IMG/VR virus record: IMGVR_UViG_3300011115_000598
Span: 1 to 51,217 of that record
Length of the DNA: 51,217 bases
Direction: 5' to 3' (one strand)
Source: a virus
Of the stretch, positions 8,600-17,472 are shown one piece after another. The notes under the pieces are model-generated. The model was not told the DNA's origin. It did no database searches and saw nothing but the letters and a program-made list of their open reading frames with translations. Every line of letters starts with the position of its first letter. The first letter of the stretch is position 1. A program made the position numbers and the translations under genes.

Positions 8600-9546
8600 A
8601 AAAGCTCCATTATTTTTAATAAACCTTTTGCTCTTTCAACAAAAGTATTTCGTTCTTTTACTAACTTCATTTGTTGAAGTATAAATTTTTTATCTTCTCT
8701 TTTTTCAATAACTTTTTCATGTAATTCTTCAATATTATTTGAATGAATATAATATCCATCTAAAAAATTATCCATTGTAATTGGGGCATCACTATTTCCG
8801 GCTCCCAGATGACCATAACTTATACTTTTAAATACCCGACACGGAACATATTTCCATTCATGTTGTTTTGGTCCCCTAAAATCTGGAGAAACATATGATT
8901 TTTGTATAATTTTTATATGTTCATCTTCATTTAAAAATTTATCAAAACATACTCTAGAAAAATCTATATTATTTTTTTCTTTTAATAAATTAGCAAATTT
9001 TAAAATACTATCAACATTATTGTGTGCTGCATTTAGTGTATTTTGTTGAGAGTTCCAATTTCCAGCATAATAATAACATTGATCTCTTTGAATATTTACC
9101 CAATCAAAATTTATTTCTTCTGGAAGTAAATCTGATGCCCAAGAAATATATGCTTTAGGATATTCTAGTGAATTTTTTTCTAAAAATACACCAGTTGCCA
9201 TTTTTTCTAACTTGTTAAAATCAACCGTATAATCATAAATACCATCATTTATATGGGTAACTAAGTACCGCAAATCAATAAAATTTTTTACATTATTTAA
9301 GAATTTATTAATATTTTTTGGAACATGAACAAAATAATTACTAGTTTTATTTATTGGAATAAAATTACAACAAGAACCTTCTGTAATAAAATTACAGTTA
9401 TTAAAATTATAATTTATATTGGGTTCATCTGGAAACCATGAAACTTCATACCCCAAATAATCAAAAGCCTTTTTAAAGGCACCGTGAGTAAACGAATGAG
9501 AACAACTTAAATAAGGAAATCCCCAAATTATTATTTTTTTTACCAA
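8596..9546 (-). CDS. GT-B-like protein, tandem paralogue B
   Basis: 316 residues from TTG at 9546. An alternative GTG at 9552 adds two residues, but the only ribosome binding site (GGAG at 9552-9555) overlaps that GTG and is 5 nt from the TTG, so TTG fits better. The protein is the diverged tandem copy of its downstream neighbour, sharing IIIWGFP, YFVHV, IDLRY and YVPCRVFKSISYGHLG. The start lies within the 3' end of the preceding gene, giving a 7-nt overlap and likely coupling. Predicted cytoplasmic sugar transferase; no substrate can be assigned. Confidence 0.55.
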   Translation of the reverse strand: MVKKIIIWGFPYLSCSHSFTHGAFKKAFDYLGYEVSWFPDEPNINYNFNNCNFITEGSCCNFIPINKTSNYFVHVPKNINKFLNNVKNFIDLRYLVTHINDGIYDYTVDFNKLEKMATGVFLEKNSLEYPKAYISWASDLLPEEINFDWVNIQRDQCYYYAGNWNSQQNTLNAAHNNVDSILKFANLLKEKNNIDFSRVCFDKFLNEDEHIKIIQKSYVSPDFRGPKQHEWKYVPCRVFKSISYGHLGAGNSDAPITMDNFLDGYYIHSNNIEELHEKVIEKREDKKFILQQMKLVKERNTFVERAKGLLKIMELL

Positions 9547-10274
9547 GAGCACTCCACTTTAATTTTTTTTGATTGTATTTTATTATTTTTTAAATGAGTA
9601 TATAAAAGTAATTCATTGCACCAATAACCATATTCATTTAAACACTGATATATTAAATTTTCTATATTAAAAAATAAATTAGAAACTACATTTATATTTT
9701 TACTGTTTGTTAAATTAAACCAATCATTTACATGAATATCTGGTTGACTGGTATCATAGTTTAAATAAAAATCATTTATAATAAAATTTGATATTAAAAA
9801 TTTATCATTTGGGGCATTATCATATCTCATCAATATGATAGAATCGTACTTAAACCCATTTTCTAACTCATACATGTATTTCATATTGATTGATTCAAAG
9901 ATTGAATACCACATACTATAACACCTAAAAATGGTATTGTCACTAAAATCTTTTAAAGAATATTTTAAACCATAATCATAACATTTTTTTATATTATACT
10001 CTGTAACCTGTTTTATATCACTATTTTTAAAAATTTTTTGTTTTTCAATTTTAAAATTTATGGGAGTTAATTTATTTAACAAATTTGTAGTATTTGTTTC
10101 TAAAAATTTATTTTCATATCCAGGACACATTTTTTTTATATTTCTGTCATTTTCATCAAACCAAGCATGAAAAAAAACATCCGCTGAATTAGGTTCAATT
10201 ACATTTGACAATATTGAAGATAATTTATAATTTAAATTTCTTGGCTGTCCATATAAACATACTGCTGTTTTCAT
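9540..10274 (-). CDS. GQPR-motif protein, probable glycosyltransferase
   Basis: 244 residues. The N terminus (AVCLYGQPRNL) and the ADVFFHAWFD segment recur in the protein encoded at 12316-13071 (ALCFSGQPRF, VDVFGHLWFD), so the two are dispersed paralogues. A central strand ends in YDSIILMRYDNAP, where the RxD may play the role of a DxD motif. I know this kind of protein from phage and capsule loci but not a formal family. It shares one base with the start of the preceding FkbM gene's stop. Transferase activity is inferred from context. Confidence 0.5.
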   Translation of the reverse strand: MKTAVCLYGQPRNLNYKLSSILSNVIEPNSADVFFHAWFDENDRNIKKMCPGYENKFLETNTTNLLNKLTPINFKIEKQKIFKNSDIKQVTEYNIKKCYDYGLKYSLKDFSDNTIFRCYSMWYSIFESINMKYMYELENGFKYDSIILMRYDNAPNDKFLISNFIINDFYLNYDTSQPDIHVNDWFNLTNSKNINVVSNLFFNIENLIYQCLNEYGYWCNELLLYTHLKNNKIQSKKIKVECSW

Positions 10275-10885
10275 CAGTCATTTCTTTCCAAAAATAAATG
10301 ATTTGTGCCCCAAGAAAAAAGAATTTTATGATTAGGAAAATAATTTTTATAAAACTCTATACCTTGGTTGGAATGAGTTTCAATTTCTAAAAATTTTATT
10401 GTTTTTAATAGTGTGGAATTTTCTATAATATTAAATTCTGCACCTTCAACATCCATTTTTAAAAAATCTATTGATTTAAAATTAAAAAATTCTAATTCAA
10501 ACAATTGACACGTTTCTTCAATTTGTGCAAAATTGTCATTATTTTTTATAACAGTATAGCCACCAACGTTACGATCACAACGCCAAAAATTAGCAAATGT
10601 TTTTCCATAATATATACCAAAATTTAAACATACAATTTTTGTATTATTTTTATATCTTTCAAATAAAAATTTATAATTATCTTTTTGTGGTTCTATTAAA
10701 TATCCAATTTGTATTGAATTAATATTTTTTAATAAAACATCAGATACACCACCAACATTTGCACCAACATCAGCAAATGTTTTTATATTATTTTCTTTTA
10801 ATATATTAATAACATCAATAAAATAACTATTTGTTTGCCATTCGTTTGTTGTGCACTCTAAATGTTCTTCTTGTGTGTCAGGCAT
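10274..10885 (-). CDS. FkbM-family SAM-dependent methyltransferase
   Basis: 203 residues. Motif I DVGANVGG is at 39-46, the acidic strand end YLIEPQKDN binds the SAM ribose, and DFLKMDVEGAEFNIIE at 140-155 is the FkbM signature. Such enzymes O-methylate sugars or related hydroxyls. In this cassette it would cap or decorate the glycan. The stop of this gene and the start of the next share a base; the previous gene ends 2 nt away. Confidence 0.85.
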   Translation of the reverse strand: MPDTQEEHLECTTNEWQTNSYFIDVINILKENNIKTFADVGANVGGVSDVLLKNINSIQIGYLIEPQKDNYKFLFERYKNNTKIVCLNFGIYYGKTFANFWRCDRNVGGYTVIKNNDNFAQIEETCQLFELEFFNFKSIDFLKMDVEGAEFNIIENSTLLKTIKFLEIETHSNQGIEFYKNYFPNHKILFSWGTNHLFLERND

Positions 10886-10887
10886 TT

Positions 10888-11445
10888 TTAATCCTTTTCA
10901 TATACTAACAATATATCATCGCCTCTATTTTTAAAACTTCTTAAATCAATAATTTTAAATTGTTTTAAAAATTCTTTGGGATACTCTTTTAACTGCTCTT
11001 CCCATACGTCTTCTATAATATATACTCCACCATGATTTATTTTATTTTTTAATATTTCAAATGTTTGGATAGAAAGATGGGATGCATGTGAAGCATCATC
11101 TATAATAATATCCATATTTGGAATATTATTAAATACAGTTGGATTTGTTTGATCACCTGGTGGCAATAAAGTAATAGTTTGTAATTCTTCTGGTGTGCAT
11201 TTTACATAATCGTATGTTTGATCTGCACCATAAATTTGTGCTAAAGGAAAAATTTTTTCCCACATTTTTAATGATGCTCCACCCGCTATTCCAACTTCTA
11301 ATAAATTTATTTTTTTATTTAAATATCTTATAAAATATTCAGAATAAAACTCTTCATATGCGTGACACGATCCTTTATCTGTTATTGGATCTCTGTCCCC
11401 AGATGAATACTCTATTATTATTTTTTTTATTTTTTCTTTATTCAT
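10888..11445 (-). CDS. Class I SAM-dependent methyltransferase, CmcI/macrocin-type
   Basis: 185 residues. LLEVGIAGGASLKMWEKIFP (48-67) is the SAM-binding motif, followed by IYGADQT and IIIDDASHASH (113-123), whose aspartates and histidines match the metal-binding site of CmcI/MycE-like O-methyltransferases acting on sugars. HGGVYIIEDV completes the fold. It is a second, different methyltransferase next to FkbM, so the glycan may be methylated at two positions. Overlaps the GT9 gene upstream by ATGA. Confidence 0.8.
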   Translation of the reverse strand: MNKEKIKKIIIEYSSGDRDPITDKGSCHAYEEFYSEYFIRYLNKKINLLEVGIAGGASLKMWEKIFPLAQIYGADQTYDYVKCTPEELQTITLLPPGDQTNPTVFNNIPNMDIIIDDASHASHLSIQTFEILKNKINHGGVYIIEDVWEEQLKEYPKEFLKQFKIIDLRSFKNRGDDILLVYEKD

Positions 11446-12314
11446 AGATTAACTCGTTTTTTAAAAATATTAAAAACTTCTATTGGTTTTATATCAGTAG
11501 TGGCAGCTTTAACATATTTTTTTGTATATAAATATTTATCAACATTTTTACCATATATTTTAATTAAATTATTGTAATTATATATTTCTTGATGTGGTGT
11601 ACATGTAAAAATTGAAAATGTTTTTACATGTGCAGCTATACCTATATGCATAGCTAGGGTATCACCACAGAATAAATAATCACTTTGTGCTATATCATTA
11701 ATATATTCTTTTATATTTTTTCTTTGTTTTAAAAATTGTACCGTATAATTTTCTTTTTCTAATAAATCTGCTAATTTGTGATAACCATCCCACTTTTTTG
11801 ATGGCCATCTATCTCCGCATCTAGTTTCTATGGATATTAAATTTTTTATTTTTTTAACGTTTGGTATATTAATATCATATTCTTCTCCACAATAATTAAT
11901 ACCTAAAAAATTAAAAAGATGTTCCTGGTATGATTGTGTATTTTGTTTTTTAAATTTATTTGCATGAACTATTCCATATTTTGATATGATCCCCATATCA
12001 AACCAACTTGAACAAGAGTCTGTATACTTTACTGTATCATCTTTAATATAAGATCCACATAAAATATTATATTTTATCAAAGTAGTTAATTTTGCACACT
12101 CAAAATCATCATCTAATGAAAGAACCAAATCAAAATATTTATTTTTTAAAAATTGTTTTGCTTTTTTAAATTCTATTTTTTTTATAGTTTTAGGTAAAAA
12201 ACATATATTTTCTTTTTTTGTAACCCAATAAATATCACCTTTTAACTTTTTTAATAAAGTTGTAGTTCTAACCACATCGCCAGATGCTCCACATTTTAGT
12301 ATAAGTATTTTCAT
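11442..12314 (-). CDS. Family GT9 heptosyltransferase-like protein
   Basis: 290 residues. The N terminus MKILILKCGASGDVVRTTTL matches the GT9 acceptor-lobe start (xxGDxxxTxPL-like), RWPSKKW (169-175) matches the linker before the donor lobe, and CGDTLAMHIGIAA (216-228) is the ADP-heptose donor-site signature with the conserved D and H. GT9 enzymes transfer heptose from ADP-heptose to lipopolysaccharide core. Its presence two genes from a heptose-activation module makes heptose the likely donor. Somewhat short (bacterial members about 320-350). Confidence 0.8.
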   Translation of the reverse strand: MKILILKCGASGDVVRTTTLLKKLKGDIYWVTKKENICFLPKTIKKIEFKKAKQFLKNKYFDLVLSLDDDFECAKLTTLIKYNILCGSYIKDDTVKYTDSCSSWFDMGIISKYGIVHANKFKKQNTQSYQEHLFNFLGINYCGEEYDINIPNVKKIKNLISIETRCGDRWPSKKWDGYHKLADLLEKENYTVQFLKQRKNIKEYINDIAQSDYLFCGDTLAMHIGIAAHVKTFSIFTCTPHQEIYNYNNLIKIYGKNVDKYLYTKKYVKAATTDIKPIEVFNIFKKRVNL

Positions 12315-12315
12315 T

Positions 12316-13071
12316 TTAAAATCTGGGTAAGGTTATGTGTATATTATGAGGCTGACTACCTATACCAAAACAGTCTATCATTTTTTTATGCATTAATTCT
12401 GGACACCATTTTCCCTCTGTTTCATCAATGCATTTGTCAAATATTAAAGATGATACCGAGAACACACTCATAAACGCATCCATAATTTTTGATGATCCGA
12501 AATTAAACCAATCAGCAATCATTCCATCAGACTGGTTTAATATTCCAGTATAGTTAATAATATTTAAATTATAATTTTTATAAATTATTGCAGTTCTAAC
12601 TTCAGAATCTGTTCTACATTTAATTACAACATCATATGTTAAATCATTTTCAAACTCATATAATTTTTTTAATTTACAAACTTCATTTAAACTATAAAAA
12701 TATGATAATGTATTATTTATTGTCCTATTTTTAAAATTTGGTTCTTTAGGATTGTTAATTGCCCCTTTCCAATAATTTTTTAAAGACGGATCAAATAACA
12801 AATTACTGTTTATAAATTTTTTACTTTTTTCTATTAAAAGTTTTTTAGGGTTATATAATGTTTGAAAATAATCTAAAGAATTTGAATCAATTCTTTGATT
12901 TATCCAGTTTCCATCACCTCCGTGTTTATATGGTTCATTTATAAGATTCTGATCAAACCATAGATGTCCAAATACATCAACATCATTATCTCTAATAACA
13001 TTTTCTTTTATTAGTGAATATGTTTCTTTCACAAATCTTGGTTGACCAGAAAAACATAATGCTATCTTCAT
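12316..13071 (-). CDS. SGQPR-motif protein, probable glycosyltransferase
   Basis: 251 residues, paralogous to the protein at 9540-10274: both open with (F/Y)xGQPR and have DVF(G/F)HxWFD around residues 35-45. A central TYDVVIKCRTDSEV strand-turn could bind the donor phosphate through RTD. Cysteine- and tryptophan-containing C-terminal segment EGKWCPELMHKKM parallels GYWCNELLLYTHL in the paralogue. Family not formally known to me. The 67-nt gap upstream holds a late-type promoter box and a hairpin, so it may start a sub-operon. Confidence 0.5.
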   Translation of the reverse strand: MKIALCFSGQPRFVKETYSLIKENVIRDNDVDVFGHLWFDQNLINEPYKHGGDGNWINQRIDSNSLDYFQTLYNPKKLLIEKSKKFINSNLLFDPSLKNYWKGAINNPKEPNFKNRTINNTLSYFYSLNEVCKLKKLYEFENDLTYDVVIKCRTDSEVRTAIIYKNYNLNIINYTGILNQSDGMIADWFNFGSSKIMDAFMSVFSVSSLIFDKCIDETEGKWCPELMHKKMIDCFGIGSQPHNIHITLPRF

Positions 13072-13086
13072 ATAAACTTTCTAATG

Positions 13087-13104
13087 TATCACCACAATGT
13101 GATA
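13087..13104. other. Intergenic hairpin
   Basis: TATCAC (13087-13092), 6-nt loop, GTGATA (13099-13104): a perfect 6-bp inverted repeat in the 67-nt gap between the cupin and SGQPR genes. No T-tract follows on either strand, so it is not a standard terminator; it could stabilise an RNA end or be an operator. Confidence 0.4.
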
Positions 13105-13112
13105 TATTTATC
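13105..13112 (-). promoter_or_regulatory. Candidate late promoter box (GATAAATA)
   Basis: GATAAATA on the minus strand, 33 nt before the ATG at 13071, in an otherwise empty intergenic gap. It differs from the T4 late consensus TATAAATA only at the first base. Confidence 0.4.
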
Positions 13113-13138
13113 ATGACAATAAAAATAAATTGTATAAT

Positions 13139-13498
13139 TTAATCACCCTTAATCAGTCTATAGCTATCACTTTCAAAATGTTCTGTTGAAAATTCAAATA
13201 ATTCTGTATCCTCGAGGGCTATCATTTGATGTCTTAATTCTTTTGGTATGTGAAATGATTCTCCAGAATTTAAAATAACATAATTAGCTGCCTCAATATT
13301 ATCTTCTTTAGAATATTTTAATATAATTTTTCCACTTTGTACATAAAATGTTTCATCTTTTAAAATATGATAATGCCAAGATACTTTTTTATCTTTATTG
13401 ATATACAGCAATTTACCACAATATTCTAATTTATTAACAATCCATTTCTCATATCCCCATCCTTTGGGATATATATTATTTAAAATATTCATTAGCAT
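13139..13498 (-). CDS. Cupin protein, mannose-6-phosphate isomerase type II-like
   Basis: 119 residues, one cupin barrel. PKGWGYEKWI near the N terminus, WHYHILKDETFYVQSGKI (cupin motif 1: HxH, then E and a late G) and FHIPKELRHQM (motif 2 with H) give the usual metal ligands. It resembles the isolated C-terminal isomerase/cupin domain of mannose-1-phosphate guanylyltransferase-isomerases. It may isomerise or bind a sugar phosphate feeding the pathway. The start overlaps the previous gene by 23 nt; ATG at 13498 has AAAGGA 4 nt upstream, and a second ATG two codons in is also possible. Confidence 0.75.
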   Translation of the reverse strand: MLMNILNNIYPKGWGYEKWIVNKLEYCGKLLYINKDKKVSWHYHILKDETFYVQSGKIILKYSKEDNIEAANYVILNSGESFHIPKELRHQMIALEDTELFEFSTEHFESDSYRLIKGD

Positions 13499-14192
13499 TT
13501 ATTCCTTTATCATCTATATATACATCACCAGAGGGTTTACCGAGAATCAATATATTATACTTTACACCCCAAGTATTAAGTTGTTTGACAGTAAAATTAT
13601 AATATTCTTCATATACTTTTGTAATATTTCCTTTAAATGTATTCATACCTCTAGCTGTATATAAAATTATAGTATTTCCTTCGCTATAAAGCAAATTAAT
13701 TTTTTCAATTCTTTCTTTTATAGGTTCTGCTAATACATATTTTCCATCAGTAATTGAACAAATAGTCCCATCAATGTCTATGACATATTTATTCTTTTTG
13801 TTAAAAATTTTATTTACCATAGAAGTTGTAGAATGGTTTGGAATTCTAGTAAAATATTCTATACATTTGGCATATTCATCTCCTATAATTTTTTTACCTT
13901 TCCAGTCACTACCTACAACCATAATATCAGGGGCCAATTTCTCTACAATGTATTTTAATTCATTATGTGTATCAAATATAATAACCTCATTAATTACTCC
14001 GATGGCCTCTAATATAGTTTTTCTATCTAATTGTGAATTTATTGGACGACAAATTCCCTTCATAGATTTTACTCTATTATCTGAATCTATAGCTACAGTT
14101 AAATGGTCCCCAAGAGACTTTGCATATTTAAAAAGCTCTATATGACCAACATGCAAAATATCAAAACATCCATTTACAAAAATTTTTTTCAT
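13476..14192 (-). CDS. Fusion: heptose-1-phosphate adenylyltransferase (HldE C-terminal type) plus HAD phosphatase
   Basis: 238 residues, two domains. Residues 1-130 are a cytidylyltransferase-like nucleotidyltransferase: GCFDILHVGH (8-17) with the HxGH signature and a later RIPNHSTTSMV (ISTT-like) motif, closest to the HldE/RfaE adenylyltransferase. Residues 135-238 are a HAD phosphatase: DIDGT with nucleophile D139, TAR at 179-181, K219 and DD in YIDDKG. In the ADP-heptose pathway, dephosphorylation at C7 precedes adenylylation, so this fusion could carry out both steps. The HAD part resembles capsule-type phosphatases more than GmhB, so that role is inferred. Overlaps the epimerase gene by ATGA. 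Confidence 0.8.
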   Translation of the reverse strand: MKKIFVNGCFDILHVGHIELFKYAKSLGDHLTVAIDSDNRVKSMKGICRPINSQLDRKTILEAIGVINEVIIFDTHNELKYIVEKLAPDIMVVGSDWKGKKIIGDEYAKCIEYFTRIPNHSTTSMVNKIFNKKNKYVIDIDGTICSITDGKYVLAEPIKERIEKINLLYSEGNTIILYTARGMNTFKGNITKVYEEYYNFTVKQLNTWGVKYNILILGKPSGDVYIDDKGINANEYFK

Positions 14193-14971
14193 GATAAATA
14201 TTCTTTAACAGTTTTAAAATTGTATTCACCCCATTCATTTTTTGAACACGTATAAGATTGATATTTATTTTTTAAATGTTCTGGAAATGGTATTGTTTCT
14301 ATTTCTCCACCATATTTATTGACAATTAATTCTGCTACATTTTTGAATGATATAGGATTTGAAGTTCCTAAATCATATATTCCAGAATCTTTATTGTTAT
14401 TCAAAACACATTTAATTACATCGTCTACACAAATAAAATCTCTAATATAATTTTCAGAATTTTGAAATATTTTAATTTTTTTATTTTCTAATATTTGTTT
14501 TGTAAATTTACTAATAGGGCTAGCTTGGTCTTTTTTATGTTCTTCTCCGGATCCATAAACATTAAAATATCTAAAACCTTGTATAAATTCAAAATCTTTT
14601 AAATTATCTTGTACCCAATAATCAATTTGAAGTTTTGATATAGCATAATAATTTAAAGGATTATAATGATTATTTGTGTGACCATACACGGATGCAGACG
14701 ATGCATATTTTACTGGAATTTTATATTTTATTGCTTTTTCAAATAAACTTAAAGTAAAATCGACATTATAATGATGAATTGTATTAATATTGTTTTCTAC
14801 TGTAGAAGAAATTGCACCTTGATGTATAATTAATTTTATTTTTTCCCAATTAGAATAATTTTTTAAAAAATCAAAACAATCATTTTGTTCTATAGCAACA
14901 ATATTATTTAAATTTAATTTATTTTTAAAATGGTTTCCAATAAAACCATTATATCCTGTAAGTAAAATCAT
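14189..14971 (-). CDS. hldD: HldD-like ADP-heptose 6-epimerase (extended SDR)
   Basis: 260 residues. Rossmann motif TGYNGFIG (G6, G9, G12); IIHQGAISSTVE (48-59) matches the HQGAxSSTTE block of HldD; Y109-x3-K113 is the catalytic pair in NYYAISKL; FRYFNVYG (133-140), then a KKDQASPISKF segment and a RDFICVDDV block also match HldD. HldD converts ADP-D-glycero- to ADP-L-glycero-manno-heptose. It is shorter than bacterial HldD (about 310). It sits between the kinase and adenylyltransferase genes with 4-nt overlaps on both sides, supporting one pathway. Confidence 0.82.
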   Translation of the reverse strand: MILLTGYNGFIGNHFKNKLNLNNIVAIEQNDCFDFLKNYSNWEKIKLIIHQGAISSTVENNINTIHHYNVDFTLSLFEKAIKYKIPVKYASSASVYGHTNNHYNPLNYYAISKLQIDYWVQDNLKDFEFIQGFRYFNVYGSGEEHKKDQASPISKFTKQILENKKIKIFQNSENYIRDFICVDDVIKCVLNNNKDSGIYDLGTSNPISFKNVAELIVNKYGGEIETIPFPEHLKNKYQSYTCSKNEWGEYNFKTVKEYLS

Positions 14972-15705
14972 ATTACTGTAACCCCTCTATGTTTCACTGC
15001 TTCTGCGGCACATTCATTAGCAAATATTATACTTTCACTGATATTGTTTGTTTGTAAATATTTAACACAGAGTCCTGCTATAAAAGTATCTCCAGCACCA
15101 GAAACATCTTGCACTTCTACTTTTTTTACTTTAAAGATTTTTCCAAGATGATCACAACCATCTGATCCCATTGTTTTGATAATTTTTGAATATAATATAT
15201 TATCAATATGTTCCTTAGAGTTATTGTATTCCGTATTATTTATTTTAATATATTTTGCAAAATTTAACCACGGACCTAATATTTTTTTAGTATCTACAAA
15301 TACATTTGAATGATTTTTGCAAATTGTTTCTATATCGTTTTCTGTTAAAAATCCTTTATTATAATCTGATATAACAATTAGATCATAGTTATATGATATT
15401 AAATTTATATCTATTCTTGGAATTTTTTCATCCGAATCAACTCGAAAAAAAGTATGATTACTTATTTTATGTACATATCTTGTTTTTGTTATATTACACC
15501 AATTAGAATTTGTAATAATGTCACATGTTTTTATTAAACTACTAATATTTCTTTGAACATTTTTTGCCATTCCAGGATTTTCATTTTGATCTTTTATGTT
15601 TAATATAGGAACAGGGATATCTGGGCAAAGTCTATGTGCATCACAATAAACAAATATGTCCCTACAGCTATCGCCTATTACTAGAACTTTATTTGTAATA
15701 TTCAT
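14968..15705 (-). CDS. HldE kinase-domain-like heptose-7-phosphate kinase (PfkB family)
   Basis: 245 residues. VLVIGDSCRDIFVYCD opens the fold as in RfaE/HldE domain I, CPDIPVPIL and PGMAKNV follow, and DVSGAGDTFIAGL (200-212) is the PfkB ATP/anion-hole signature with catalytic D206. Bacterial HldE fuses this kinase (about 310 residues) to the adenylyltransferase; here the two are separate genes and the kinase is trimmed. It would make heptose 1,7-bisphosphate from heptose 7-phosphate. Overlaps the epimerase gene and the upstream nucleotidyltransferase gene by ATGA. Confidence 0.82.
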   Translation of the reverse strand: MNITNKVLVIGDSCRDIFVYCDAHRLCPDIPVPILNIKDQNENPGMAKNVQRNISSLIKTCDIITNSNWCNITKTRYVHKISNHTFFRVDSDEKIPRIDINLISYNYDLIVISDYNKGFLTENDIETICKNHSNVFVDTKKILGPWLNFAKYIKINNTEYNNSKEHIDNILYSKIIKTMGSDGCDHLGKIFKVKKVEVQDVSGAGDTFIAGLCVKYLQTNNISESIIFANECAAEAVKHRGVTVI

Positions 15706-16727
15706 ATTAAAAAGGTATTCAATGTATCACTATCTCTTGGTATATTTATGGCTATTGCACGGGGATAAGGATTGGCTGGATTAAAATCATTTATAAGCAG
15801 TCGTTTACAATTTTGTAACCCCATAATTAATTGACATCCATTTAGTCCAATAGTGTTTAACATGTTTTTAGTTTCAACTCTAGCACTTTCTGGTCTAGCA
15901 GTAACAAATATAATTTGATGTTTTTCATCTATTAATTTTTTAATACAATCTATATTTTTTACTAATGGTATAGCTGGTAGCATGTAATCACTTTTTGATT
16001 GTGCTTTAATTATTGTTCCATCTATATCACAAAATATTACAGATTTGTCATTATAATTAAACCATTCTTCTGCTGTCCCAACATCAATATAATTTGATAC
16101 TACATTTTCAATAAAAAGTTTTTCATTAAACAAACAATACTGAATGATGTTGGAGACATATATTTCTTCATTACTTTTTGAAAGTTGTTCAAATGCTTCA
16201 CAATATAAATGTGCACTTTCAAACTTATATCCCCCAACACAAAATTTATCTGATATGACTTGTTTTTCAACAATATTTTGGACTATTCCCTGCTCGTTTG
16301 TTGTGATGTAACTTTTTGCTGCAGGCATTCTTATCAAATTATTATCACCAAATTTTGATATGCAGATATAGTTTCCTTTTGAATACACATGATCAAAAAA
16401 ACTATCGCAATCTTTAATTAAAATTTCTTTATTTAAATCTAAATTTGTTTTTTTAATAATTTGATAAACAGTATCAGCTGGCCCTGTAGTTTGTTTATCT
16501 AATACAACAATGTTAATTTTATTTCCTAATTCATGTTTTAACAATTGAGTTACATTATATCTTTCATTATGTTCTTTTAGAACACCAATTATTATATTAT
16601 GTGTATCTAAAAATGGTTCAATTGCAGAATGTAACATTAGTTTTCCAGAATAATCAACCAAAGAATACTTTGGTCTCATATTTGGAAATCTCGATGAGAG
16701 TCCAGCGGCGGGAACAATTATTTCCAT
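15702..16727 (-). CDS. Fusion: sugar nucleotidyltransferase plus HAD phosphatase
   Basis: 341 residues. Residues 1-220 form a Rossmann-like nucleotidyltransferase: PAAGLSSRF at 6-14 with K20 (the LGxGxGxR...PK type motif), TGPADTVYQI in the base-binding loop and KDCDSFF with D106/D108 for metal. Residues 228-341 form a HAD phosphatase with FCDIDGTI (nucleophile D234) and TARPE at 276-280. It probably activates a sugar phosphate to an NDP-sugar; a heptose guanylyltransferase (HddC) role is possible but unproven. This is a second, unrelated transferase fold fused to a HAD domain in this cassette. Overlaps the kinase gene upstream by 10 nt. Confidence 0.75.
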   Translation of the reverse strand: MEIIVPAAGLSSRFPNMRPKYSLVDYSGKLMLHSAIEPFLDTHNIIIGVLKEHNERYNVTQLLKHELGNKINIVVLDKQTTGPADTVYQIIKKTNLDLNKEILIKDCDSFFDHVYSKGNYICISKFGDNNLIRMPAAKSYITTNEQGIVQNIVEKQVISDKFCVGGYKFESAHLYCEAFEQLSKSNEEIYVSNIIQYCLFNEKLFIENVVSNYIDVGTAEEWFNYNDKSVIFCDIDGTIIKAQSKSDYMLPAIPLVKNIDCIKKLIDEKHQIIFVTARPESARVETKNMLNTIGLNGCQLIMGLQNCKRLLINDFNPANPYPRAIAINIPRDSDTLNTFLI

Positions 16728-17467
16728 AATCTTTCAATTTCCTTTAAAATAAAAAATTGGTCTGATGAATTTTTTTTTGTATATAAAAATACACGTAATA
16801 GCATCAGAATAACTAAACTATTATTGTTTACTATTGGATATTTTTCTATTAATTTTTTATCAACTATACTTAAATATTTTTTTAAATTTTTATCGTCAAC
16901 ATTACGAATAAACCATCCAGAACATAAATCTTGGCGCATTTTTGATATATCAAAAACCCATGAATCATAATCTATGGTAGACCCATCTATCATATAAAAT
17001 TTATCAATTTTTGAATAAATTATATTTTCTAATGTTAGGTCGCCATGGTATATAGAATGTGGTAGGACTTTTGGTAATCTATCAATCAACTCATTTTTTG
17101 TAAACGAAAATGGATTTGATTTATCCATCCATTCTAATTTTTTATAATAAATTTCTGTATAATCTTTATCAAATGAATTTATAGAAAATGCTGATATTAA
17201 ATTGTAAACATAATCTAAAAACTTATCTATAGTATAGATGTTTAAATAAGATCTCATATCTAAACCAGGTATATATTCCATATCTAAAAGATTATTTTCT
17301 TTTTGATAGATACAAGGAACATCAAATCCAAATGATTTTAATGTTTTTAATCTTTCATAATTTCGGTCAATGTTATCTATTTTTCTAATAAAAACTTTAT
17401 TATGATCACTCATAAGATAAATCTTACTTCCTGAATAACCATTTAAAGTTTTTAATATTTTTTCCAT
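16718..17467 (-). CDS. APH/choline-kinase-like small-molecule kinase
   Basis: 249 residues. HGDLTLENII (141-150) is the Brenner motif with catalytic D143, and MIDGSTIDYDSWVFDISKM (159-177) contains the metal-binding aspartate of the aminoglycoside phosphotransferase/choline kinase fold. Such kinases next to nucleotidyltransferases phosphorylate a sugar or choline before activation; the gene immediately downstream encodes exactly such a nucleotidyltransferase and overlaps by 10 nt. Substrate not predictable. Confidence 0.8.
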   Translation of the reverse strand: MEKILKTLNGYSGSKIYLMSDHNKVFIRKIDNIDRNYERLKTLKSFGFDVPCIYQKENNLLDMEYIPGLDMRSYLNIYTIDKFLDYVYNLISAFSINSFDKDYTEIYYKKLEWMDKSNPFSFTKNELIDRLPKVLPHSIYHGDLTLENIIYSKIDKFYMIDGSTIDYDSWVFDISKMRQDLCSGWFIRNVDDKNLKKYLSIVDKKLIEKYPIVNNNSLVILMLLRVFLYTKKNSSDQFFILKEIERLWK

Positions 17468-17472
17468 TGTAT

